A stretch of 64,000 bases of DNA from Cristatella mucedo (Eukaryota > Bryozoa > Phylactolaemata > Cristatellidae). The stretch covers positions 432,001-496,000 of the forward strand of contig WPIO01000138.1 in the NCBI GenBank assembly GCA_009760855.2, given 5' to 3'. Shown piece after piece: positions 45,632-56,800 of the stretch. The notes beneath the pieces are model-generated. The model ran no database searches, was not told where the DNA came from, and saw only the letters and a list, made by a program, of their open reading frames with translations. Both the position numbers and the translations under genes were made by a program. Positions within the stretch are counted from its first letter, which is position 1. Each line of letters opens with the position of its first letter.

Positions 45632-47127
45632 TGTAACGCCGAAGGCTCGGCGGGGTAAGCTTGACCTGCCGCTTACCCAGCGGCGTAGCCAGCCTATCGC
45701 CTAATGCCGTTCGGTGCGCGCCTACGCGCAATAAGCTGGCCGCCACGAAACGAGCGTTTCTGGCGCCGACCTGCTTACCGTTACTAAAGGGGGTCGCGAG
45801 TCCGCGGCGTGAATTGGAAAGTGAGACACACAGATTGGGGATTTTACTGAACTTTATTCGCAAGCGCACAAAGTCGCTGCGCGTCTAGATCAGCTTTATC
45901 TCCACACTCCTCGCACGCTCTCAACTGCACCAACACTCTTGCGGAGGGAATACTCCTCCACACTAAGCGCGACCCGGACCCTAAACCCTAACCGGTGAAC
46001 TAGGAATCCGTTCCCACCTGTGCCAAGGGAATACCCCAAACACGCCAACTTAAACACTCTTGCGGAAGGAATACTCCTCCGCACTGAAGCGCATACCGGA
46101 GTCTAAACCCTGACCGGTGAACTAGAACTCGGTTTCCACCTGTGCGACCGGAATACTCCACACACGCCAACTCAAGCACTCCTGCGGAGGAAATACTTCT
46201 TCACACTGGGGCTGCTTACGTGTATAATGGGAAACGACCCAAATAGACGGAGCCCGAACCAGAGTCTAAACCCTGACCGGTGAACTAGAACTCGGTTTCC
46301 AACAGTGCGGCAGGAATACTCCACACACGCCAACTCAAGCACTCCTGCGGAGGAAATACTTCTCCACACTGAAGCGCGACCCGGAGCCCAAACCCTACCC
46401 GGAGAACTAGGGCTCCACAGACGCCAACTACGCCTAGCCCGCACCGGCAAATCCCTATGCCGAGACCACGTGCTAGCGCGAACACACACGACACAAAAGA
46501 AACACAAAACACGAAAGAACACACAAAATGCCAGCTCGGGCGCGATATGACCGTATTCGGTGGGGTTCCACCGAATCCTCCTAGCGCTGTCTCGTCTTGT
46601 TCCGTCAATCGCCGGCGAACAGCCCGCCCCCTCCCTCGCTTTCAGAGAAACGAGTGCGACGGTGTCGAAGCCGGACCAAAGACAAAAAACCGTAAGACCA
46701 AGAGTGAGCGTCGCTCGACTCTTAAATACCTAGCTGAAACAATGGGGCAAGAGCTTAGTGGTATTGGGCCCAGACACCTTGGCCCATTACAGAAAGGAAT
46801 TACTACCGTCCCCAGGCCACTGGAAGGGTACCTCCGTCCAGCTTGAATGGCGAATGGGTTCCAGACGATTCTTTCTTGGAAAGAGGGAAGGCGGGGGTTG
46901 ACAGGCCAGCCAACATCTATCAGCAGCTTCCGCGAGTATCGGACCAATTCTAAAGGCCGAATCGCCACCGCTCGTCTCAGAGCTTCCTGGCCTGCTCCTA
47001 AGCGCTTGCTCTCTAACCGCACTGACGCTCCTCTCTGGCTCACTGCTCCAGGACAAAGGAGTTCTAGCCCGCCTCCGAACAGCTCTTGTTCGCGCTAAAA
47101 TTCAGCCAATGCCAGCAAGGCGCTACA
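45632..47127 (-). mobile_element. solo LTR of the gypsy family, antisense
   Basis: 1496 bases. Read on the minus strand it starts TGTAGCGCC and ends GGCGTTACA. It has the family hairpin (46555-46576) and more internal repeat sequence than the element's own LTRs. The flanks are TAAG and GAAG, an imperfect target duplication. It ends about 1.16 kb upstream of the BicD start codon, pointing away from it. Confidence 0.88.
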
Positions 47128-47144
47128 GAAGTTTTGCAAAACCA

Positions 47145-47375
47145 ATGTAAGGTATTTTAATGTAATGTATCTCAGTCTGTAGCTCCACAAAGCCAGTAAG
47201 GCTGTGTGGATGTTACGCAGGAGAATTCTATAGCTCACTCAAAGCTCAAGCAGGTTTTGATACGCGTTCGGAAGCCAGCAAACTTCATCTCGCGCAACAG
47301 AGAGAAAGTGAGAAGCATAGCTGCTGCAGGAGGCAGTCGATGAAGTGAGTAGCCTAGAAGTAGCAGTTATGGACG
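47145..47375 (-). mobile_element. LINE-B 3' end fragment
   Basis: TCAGTCTGTAGCTCCACAAA, then GTTACGCAGGAGAA and CTCGCGCAACAGAGAGAAAG match the start of the 22930 and 61350 copies. It stops where the GC-rich BicD promoter begins. Confidence 0.75.
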
Positions 47376-47379
47376 ACCG

Positions 47380-48284
47380 GACGGGAGGTGCAGCAGCGGC
47401 GGCAGGAGAGTAGACACCTTTGCGTTGTACGAACTAACTGCACGATTTCCTGCCAGTCTGGCTGGCTCAGCCGCTATGTCAGCGGACATTCAGGCAAATC
47501 GAATTCGAAGTGTCCCGTGATTTTTCAACGGCCTGGAGTTACGTTTAATAACGAACCCGCAGCATGGCTGCGGCACCGTCTACCACGTAATGCTGCGGAT
47601 TCGCTTGTCCGGAATTCCCTCGGGAACCATAGGTCGCTGCTGAGAATTTTAATGGGGCGCACCGTTGACATCGCGGCGACCCGCTGGCTGGCCTCTATCC
47701 ACGGCGCCAATGGCGGAGGGGGCGGCCGACCCCTGAGCGGGGCGGGACCGCAAGGGCGGTCAACGAAAAGTGGCCACAACAGTCCTAGCAGGTCGATCGC
47801 TCTAAGTGATTAAGCTTGCAAAACGCTAGATCACCACATACCGAGGAATTAGGAATTAAAAAACACGAGCCGCACGGTATCTGCGCTATAGCTTCTCGAG
47901 TAAAAGAAGGTGAGTGGCGGTGTCTCGCGGACGCGGCCAGCCGGCGCCGGCGGCCTGCTGAGCTGAGCGCCGCCTATAGCCGAGGCGCCGCTACGCACAG
48001 CGCCGCGCGCTGTCGCTACGTGGGCTTTCCTCCCCAGCTCCGCCGCGAATTGTGAGCTCCGCGGCGGTCAACTGCGGCCAGCCCCGCCGCCACTCGCACT
48101 CCGGTATCGGCGAACTCGATTTTCGAAAGGAGGCGGGAGAGCGCATCGAGTGACACCTGGCGTCGCCGGCCGAGATCCGCCAAAGATGGACGCGAGGCTG
48201 CCGTAGTCGACCGGCGAGCGGCCTGGGCCTGATCGCTGGCTCCGGTGGCGGCCGACCGCGGTGCTGCCGGCGCTCGCTTCTATC
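47380..48284 (+). promoter_or_regulatory. BicD CpG-rich promoter and 5' leader
   Basis: GC content and CpG density rise sharply at about 47380 and stay high into exon 1. A CCAAT followed by ATGGCGG occurs at about 47705-47715. A consensus donor (AAG|GTGAGT at 47910) and a consensus acceptor (CTTTCCTCCCCAG ending 48037) suggest a 128-base intron in the 5' leader, which would place ATG 48285 in a second exon. No TATA box is evident. Confidence 0.55.
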
Positions 48285-48500
48285 ATGGAGTCGTCGACGA
48301 ATGGCCAATGCCTCGGGGACGCGCTGTGCTCCGAAGCGCGCCGTCTGCGGGTCGAACTGGACGAAGTCAACCGGCAGAAAGTCCAAGCAGCCGAGTACGG
48401 CTTGGCGGTCCTGCAGGAAAAGCAAGCGCTCGAGCAGCGCTGCCGCGAGGCCGAGTCGGCGAACGACCTTCTTCGGGACGAGGTGGCCATAATCCGCGAG
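48285..48500 (+). CDS. BicD: BicD coding exon 1
   Basis: 72 codons, phase 0 at the donor (GAG|GTAGGC). ATG 48285 is chosen because an in-frame TAG lies at 48204-48206, it is the first ATG after it, and the context is good (A at -3, G at +4). Residues 34-46 hold the CC1 box with the AAxxG core at 35-39, which in the family contacts the dynein light intermediate chain. The rest is heptad-type coiled coil. Confidence 0.92.
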
Positions 48501-50648
48501 GTAGGCTCACCGCCGCTGCGCGTACTCGACGCAGCTGGCGACGGCTGTCGCGCCCTGGCTCGCTGACTGCCGCACCCGGGCACCCGGCTGCCGTTGACCT
48601 TATTAGGAGCTTATCGGCAACCGACTGCTTGCCCTGCTCGGCCGCCCGAGCTCCAGTCTGAAGAAGCCGGAGCAGGAGCGTCCTGCCGTGCTCATCGGCG
48701 ACTGGACGCTGCCGAGCATCGGCTTGTACTCGCTGCCCGGTTGGGCGTTTTTTGGCTCGTCGGCAGGGCTGGATCGTGCAGGGAGGCAGCCAGTCGATTG
48801 AGAAGACAAGGCTGGCAGCTGCACAGCTCAGCAATCACCCCTCCCTCATACGGCTGCTCCGAGTGTGTCTGCGATTGAGTCAGGCTGTGGGGGATGCACA
48901 GGGGGGTGGGGTGGGTGGGAACTCTGTGTGTGTGTGTGGTATGGAGTTTGGAGCATGAAGATCGGCTTGTGAGACCCCCCTCCAGCTTGCCGCTAGAGCC
49001 TGCCCAGATGCAGCTGCCGATGCTTGGTAGCAGGTGGGGTGACCTCGATGAGGGGCATGGCTCACTTCTGCAGGGCACTTCCGGCTAATTCTCCAGCATC
49101 GTCTGGCAGCTGGAGCTACTTACCGTGGGTGATGTGACATCCACCGTTTGGCAGCTAGTCTCGGTGCACCACCACCAGCACCCGACCTAGCTGCTCCTTT
49201 CTTTAGTCTTGTGTTCACTGTGATCTGGTTCCGTGGCTCAACCTGGCCTGTGTCAGTGCCTCTATTGTGAGTTGGAGCTGTCCAGCTTCACTTCCAGCTT
49301 CACTTCCAGCTTCACTTTTTCACGTCTTCGATCGTCTCTTGCTTGCTTGCTTGTACGGCTGCAGCATTCTGCGCCCACTGCCTTCCCACCGACTTCCGTC
49401 GGCGATTTGATTATAGCGCATCCATGGCGCAGCAACCACCGATGATGGGCCAGTATCCTTAGTGCTAGCATGTTTGTGCATGTCATGTTCTGCCCTTGGG
49501 CCTGTGATGACATGTTCCCTGGGTGGGAGGGGTCGACGTGTTACCTGCCACGTGGGGGCTCAATGCCAAGGGCACAGTTTCTCACAAGGGACCTTCATTT
49601 GACTGGCACTCGCCTGTAGCCGGACCAACGGCAGATTAATAAACCCTTGAATTTGCTGTGACAAGGTCCTGAAATGATCTCATTAGCAGGATCTCCTTAG
49701 GTTGGAACATATTAGTTTCGTCTTCTCTCATTTGGAGTGAGCTTCCGGCTTGTTAACTCCAGCTGCTGGTCAGTGCTGCACCAACTGTAATAATAATAAT
49801 AATATTAATACACTTTTTATAGCACCCCCTGGGAACTTCATCTCTTTATTGGCACTTCACATTTGCTGCATAGGAAGCACGATTGCATGGTTAGTGGTAG
49901 CATGCTCAATGGCAACAAGTATAACATGGTTAGATGTGTCATGCACAGGGTCAGCATGCAAATATGGTTAGTGGCAGCATTCAGTGTCAGCATGCATAAG
50001 CACGTAGAGGACGAATCGCATGGATCTGCCGTAGCCTAAGCTCTTGACATGGAAGCTGTATATGTGTGTCTGCATGCTTGTTTGTGTTTGTGAGAGTCTG
50101 AGTATGCATACTGCTTGAGCCTGCAAATGGACCTCCCCTTCTCTCTCTCCTCTCACTTTCTCTACTTACTGCCTCTTTTCTGTCTCACTTCTCAGTCTTT
50201 CCCGATTTCCCCCTCTCCCCTTACTCTTCTCGCTTGTCGTGTCCTTTATCTCTCTTCCTTCCTTCCCATCCTCTCCGGACCCCTTCTTTATCGTCACTAC
50301 TCTTCTGTTGTTCTGTCAGCTTATGTTTTGTTTAGCTATCTCTCTTTTTCCCTCTCCCCCACATCTTTCTATTATGGTCTATCTGTCGATCGCTGTTTTC
50401 CTCTATTGCTTTCTCCACCTGTCTCTGGTCTCTGTCTTGCTTCATTGTCCCTTTACCTCTCTTGATTTATTTCTCTCTCACAGTCTTTCTGTCTTTTTTT
50501 CACTTTATCTTCTACCCACCCACAAACTCGTGCATACCCATGCACGAATTCTCTTTCTCTCTGTTGGCTTCTGTGGATGTGCCTGGACCTCTCCTGCCCT
50601 CTCTCCCTCTCTCCCTCCCTCCCTCTCTCCCTCCCTCTCTCCCTCCCT

Positions 50649-50696
<48 letters not shown>

Positions 50697-50755
50697 GCCT
50701 CCCTCTCTCTGTGTCTCTCTGTCTGTCTCTCTCTGTCTCTGTCTCTGTCTCTCTG

Positions 50756-50801
<46 letters not shown>

Positions 50802-53800
50802 CTTCATTTTTCACCCTTCGCCTCCTTGCGCTCACTAGTTCATCTCTCCTTCATGCTCCTGCTTTCATGCCTCCCAGCTTTCGGAGGTGCAAGCTCGGTG
50901 GCAGTCATTGCAGAGCCTGCCTTACCCTTTGCTTGCATTGGGCAGCCTGTTGCTCTGACGTCAGCAGGCCCTGGCAGAAAGCTACATTTACTTTTATATT
51001 TTTGCATATTCTTTCGTGCTCTTTAACAAAGTTTCTTATAGCAGCAAGTTGTACTCGAGGTAGTGTCAATCGTATGCTGGCTCACCCCACCATGGGTCTA
51101 TGAGTGCTGCATGCTGCATTCATTTTGATGTCGAACACCATAGCCAACTTTAACAATTAAGTCGACTTTTGGCTTCCCAGCAGAGCGACTATAGATTCCT
51201 CTGAGCTGCAGTTGTAGGTGGGCACTCTCTGCACCTCTAACCACCAGACCATGGTGGCATTTGTGACTGTCATGCTCTATTCCAAGGTCACTGGTGTGCC
51301 AGTTCATCAGAAAAGACATCCTAAACAGGAGAATCAAATGTCGGAACATCACTCAAGAGCCCTATGGGGAGGCTGCCGAGAGCAATTCGAGCTTACTCAA
51401 TGCTGATGGAGCCTAGTGCAAGCTCACACCTTCCATGCACAGCTGCTTGTGTCCGGTATGTCCTCGAAGGGCAAGTCGAAAAGCAAGCAGCCTGGCAGCT
51501 TCTGGCCCCAGCTGACACTAGGCCGAGTGGTTCTAAATATTGTGCTGCAGGATCAGTGGTCGAGTGTCAGACTAGAGTACAAAGCTAGCGATTGCCTTCA
51601 CCATGAAACGTTGAACTAGTAATTATGGCAGCTCATTAGCTGAGGCTACCATGCTTGATAATCCCTTCCCGACAAACTGATGTGCTATGACAGTTTTTAT
51701 GTGAGCCCACTCCCATTCCATTGCCTCCCAACCGGTAGCATTGTCCTTAGTGATCATTTGCATGCCTTTGATCGTTCAGTTTCCGTAGCTGAGCCAGCTT
51801 CTTTCTTTAGTCATCAGGTGAGAGATTCTTATCAGCTTTCTGATGTTGGTGTGGCTAGCCATGTGCATTGGCACTGGTGGCCAAGCTGACCCCAGCTGGG
51901 CATAATTGTTTGCAGCCATCATAGGCCTGCCCAAAATGGTAGCAGTGCTGACAGTAGCTGTTAGGCTTTGCGGCTTTTGACACTGCCTCTGTAGCCTTTA
52001 ACCCACCCCCACCAGTGGCACCACAGCTGTACCAATCTCACTCGAAATACACCGAATTGCTCAATCAATCTTCATTGCCAGGCTGTGTGGGCAATTATTT
52101 CCAACGTTGATGCATTAACATCATTGCAGTGTTGCTGTGCTTATGAAGTACACCCGTAGTTGTCTTGCCAAAGTCACCAGTTGCTTAGCTCTCATGAATG
52201 AGAGCCAATTGGCTCCAACGCTGCCTGCTGGGACAGTCGAATGAGGTAGAGGTGACCGGGCTTTGCTTTCCAAGCTGAGCCTGTGTGCCCCTGGCAAGAT
52301 GGAGCCACTCATTATGTCACTGACCATGTCAGAGTTTATGCAGCATATGATTAACCATGTCATTCATGTTTATCAAGCATGATATTACTCACCATTCAAT
52401 CGTGTTTCCAGTTACAGTAAATGTAAAGCGCCTAGAAAGAGACTGAGTTCTCTGAGGGCGCTTTATCAAGTGCATTATTATTATTATTATTATTGGTTGG
52501 CCACTCTGGACACTCATCTTGGCTGCTCAGCCTAGATAGCACTACCCAGCTGTAGGCCAGCTGGCTATGTGGCCTAATGATTCAGGGCCATGCTTGAGTA
52601 GCATAAGTACAGCTGATTTCCTGGAGCAACTGCCATAGTGGGTCATTCCTTTTTGCCCAGACATAGACAGGCAGCTCGAGATCAGTACTTGGTGGCTGGC
52701 CAACCTTTTTTTGGGCTATTGCTTGTTGGTTGTTTCAGAACCCATCTGGCTATTAGTTATGGTGAGCTGTGTTGCTTGTCATAAGGCGATGACCACACTA
52801 AGCTAACTATCCAGCATTCCCACAGACACATGCATATGCCGGCTGCTCCTCCAGAAACACCGGCTCACATAATTAATCACTCAGTGCAAATGCACTGGCT
52901 TCTGAATGTTTTTTTGTGCACACCACGGCTCTGCTGAGCCGAAGCACTCGGGCCAGGGCCATGGAATGAGGCCTGCTCTTATACCTTGCCTGCAGACATC
53001 TACCGAGCCCTAGTTCTTTTACTCCCAGTTACTGCTGGCTTTGCTATATTCGGCATATGCCATCATTATCGACCTGCTCCTGAGTTGCTGCTGCAAGCTA
53101 CTGAACCTGCCTGGATTCTACAGGTGTATCTTACAGCTGGACTGATGCCATGGCTAGCCCATCGGATCTGCCCCTTCCTCCTCCTTGGACTACTCCGTGG
53201 GGACTGGTGTGCCCCTGCAGCCAGCTGTAGGCATTCACTTCCTGTGGGTTTGCAGTCTACACCTCCTCGGCTTAATCTAGGGTACCCGTGTACATCAAGC
53301 CAACTCCACTGTGTGTCGAAAGACAGAATGCAGAGCGATTCAGTTGCCGAGAAAATAACTGCCACTCAATAACTGCTCACAAAGTCTTGAGGTCGGTGTA
53401 GACTTTGTGCTTGAGTGCTTTCTAGCGAATGTGCTATGTTTTGAAGGACATCGCGATGGCCTCCAGATGGTCGGCTTTGTATGGCTTTGCCTCCCCTAGT
53501 GTCCTGGCATGGCCGACGCTTACTTTCTGCTAGTGGCTGCCTGTTATCGATATTGCTAAGAGAGAATGCACCAGCTTCGGCTTTAAGCTCAAGTTCATGT
53601 TAGAAGAGGTCGAAAGACTACTTCCGGTATCGAATCTTTTACTGGATAATTTTTTAGCCCTGTGTCGATCATGTGCCAAGTGCCGATGCTTGAGCTTGAG
53701 CATTTCGATCATGTTTAGTCTTTTAAAAGACCAGCTCTAAAAAGTCGATTCTCTGATGCATTTCTGCCTCCCCCACCTTTAATCAACAGTGGTTTTGTAG

Positions 53801-56800
53801 CACTGCACAAATCCAGTTGGCAGTCCATTAACACCTGTACATTTGATTGGTATTGGAGAGTGCTCACACGGACAGCTGATAAAGCTGACACTTAATCTGT
53901 GTCAATACTGTCACTGTATCGGCCATGCGATTTGCTTTAGCCCTTCAAATTGCCCTTTCAAAGAGCAGAGTAAATGCTGGCAGCTGCAGCCAGCCATCTG
54001 TAGCTGACTGTTCCTGAAGTCATCGGATCGAGCTAATGGGAAGAGCATGATATTACTCACCGTTCAATTGCATTTCCCTTTGCAGCAAATGTAAAGCACC
54101 TAGAAAGAGATTGAGTTCTCTGAGGGCGCTTTATCAAGTGCATTATTATTATTATTATATGTTTAAGAGTTGTTCTCGGTGTTATAGTGCCTTTGGCAGC
54201 CCAGGCACCATTAGTGGTACTGCACCGAAGCTACACAAATGGCACTAACCTCTGACAAGCTAGTGACTCAGCTGATAGCCCACTGCACTTGTGCATGATT
54301 TCTGCCGAAGATCAGCCAGTAGCTGCCAGCCCCACTTGCAAGGGGCTAGGAATGTGCTCCTCATAGTTCTGTAATTGGGCTCAGTTTTGAAACACACACC
54401 GACCCTGCACAGGCAGGCAAACTCAGCCAAAGAGCTCCTCGATCAATTACCAATCACCATCCTTGCTCCTGAATGGTATCGGGACTTTGAATAGTAACGA
54501 AAAAAAGACTAGGTCGTTGCATAGTGCCTTGGACAGCTCGATATCAATCCAGGCACTTTTCAGCTCACTGCTACGGGATCAATAAATACCCATGGTGGTC
54601 AGTGACACTGTATCAAGCATGCAAAGGCAATCAAGTTTCTTGCTTAGGCCAGAATGCTAAAGCAAGCATGAAGAAACTCATGGCCATCCCATAGCAAGGC
54701 CTCTGGCTAGTAACATGCACTGAATCATGAACAGGTGAGCACGCGTGTGAAGCACACCGTAACAAAAAACCGACAAGTTCACGGAGGCTTATTGAATAGT
54801 GACTGGGACAGACATGTCTTTAGCTGAGCCATTAAAGATACAGGTCATCGAAGGTAGCAACTTTAGCCGAAAGCAAGATTAAGACTTTCGGTAAATACAA
54901 GCTGAAGGCTTGATTACCAAAAGCATTCAGTCTAGTGCTAGGGGCAGTGTGATGACCAGAGCCTGATGAGTTAGTGATGCCAGAATACTCCGAAGGTCAG
55001 AAAGGTAGGGTGGTGATAGCAAGTCAAATGACCTGTAAGCGCACTGAGGATCTTAAAGTCAACTCAGGAATCCAGTGAAGCTTAGACAGAAGGGGTCCGA
55101 TGTGGCAGTTACCTTTGGCAACCTATCAGATGCGATGCTGAATCTATCATGAGCTGCAGACCAGTCTAATCCTGAGAGTTCTGAACAAAGGGAATTACAT
55201 TAATGTAAAAGTGATGTCATAAACACTTAAATTTGTTAAGCTGTTGTACTTTTTGCTAAGCAGGCCCTGATTTTGGTGATGTTTCTTAACCAAAAGTGAG
55301 CCGACATGACATTAGAGTAAACCTGCTCATCTAATGACTAGTCGTTTAAGGAATAGTTTGTCTAGATTATGGTCAGATGGCACGAGAGTGTTGCTAACTG
55401 AACAAATCTCGAGGATTATGTCTTCCCACTGTCAGGAGACATTGATTTTACCCATTGCCAATGCTCGAGTCTTTGGGCAACAGCCCAGACCTCTACCGAG
55501 TGCATACTTAGCCATATTTTGATCGCTAATACAAGCTTTGGCCACACAAGCCATAACTTGCTCATTAGTGCAAACCTGACTGCTGTAAACCCTGACGAAA
55601 AAGGCGAATCCCCACCAGCAAACTTGAGGAAGGTGGGAATCCAAGCTTGTGTGGGGGAGCTTGCCTGATGTGGTTGCCTGAAGCTCACCTGATCCTTCCT
55701 GATACACTAAGCAGGCCTGGTCTTGTTAGGTATTTCAGATTTACTGGGCAAATAGTTATCAGCAGTTAACTGCCTGGCGGTCCCTGCAGGGAATAATGGA
55801 AGGGTGATGGGGTCGTGGGTACAGCCGGGTGTAGATGGTGAGTCTTGCTTCCTATCTGCTCGAGTCTTCGGTTAATATGTCACCAATACGGTGGGGTTGG
55901 TTTAAGACCTGGGTAAGACTTGACGTAGACTTAGCAGCCAAACCTGGTTCTACTACTTTGGCCAAGACTCAGGCAAGACTCAACAAGCGACCACTCATAA
56001 GGGCCATTCAGACCTGGCCCACTGTATTCCTTTATAGGAATGGCTGCCGACTTGACCAGCTAAATCATCGATGTGTGCCACCGAGTCCATGCTAATGAGT
56101 CATTCTGAGCTCCGAGCTCAGTAATCCTATTTTGAGGCTGCTTCTTCTGTGCTGATTGTAGCTGAACACAAACAACTGCAGGCAGCTCCAATGCACTGGG
56201 ATGTGCATCTAGGAAGGTTAGTGCCTACCTCCCTAACAAAAGTAATTTTCCGTGAATGCTCAATGGGGGGGGGGAGTGAGCAGTAAGCCAGACTTGGGGC
56301 AAGACTGCTGTCTAAACCTCTTACAAAAAAAGAAGACCCAGGTAAGACTCGAGTAGCTAGGAAATAGGTAGGAAGGAAGACTCACCAGTCTAAACCTGGC
56401 TTGATGGCTTCAGCATTCTGAGCCACACCAGACTAGGTAGAAGGCAGCAATCCCTACCTGATCGAGGCTTGTCTGTGGCATCCTATGACCAAGTCACTGC
56501 TCCCCTGCTGAGCTAGCATTGGCAATCTCATGTACACCTCCAGCCTTTGCTGTGCAAGGATGGCTGGGAGGCCTACCACGACTCCGTGCTGCATGTACTC
56601 AGCTGCACTTGTTACTATACTCGTTACTTCCTTCATGCTATGCCATGGCTGCTGCCAATATGTAGCAAAGGCCTCCGACTGAAGCCTTAGCTCGCTGACC
56701 CCCCCCCCAGCTGCTTGTTCGCGCTTGACAAGTGTCTTGCAGGCGGCATATCTGCTTGTTATTATTAATGGTGGCTCTGTTTTTCGGAATCTTCTGTTTT

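Noticed and set aside
50239-51103. Ser/Leu/Pro-rich and Arg/Glu-rich open frames of 100-213 codons
   Set aside because: Translations of a pyrimidine-rich microsatellite on both strands.
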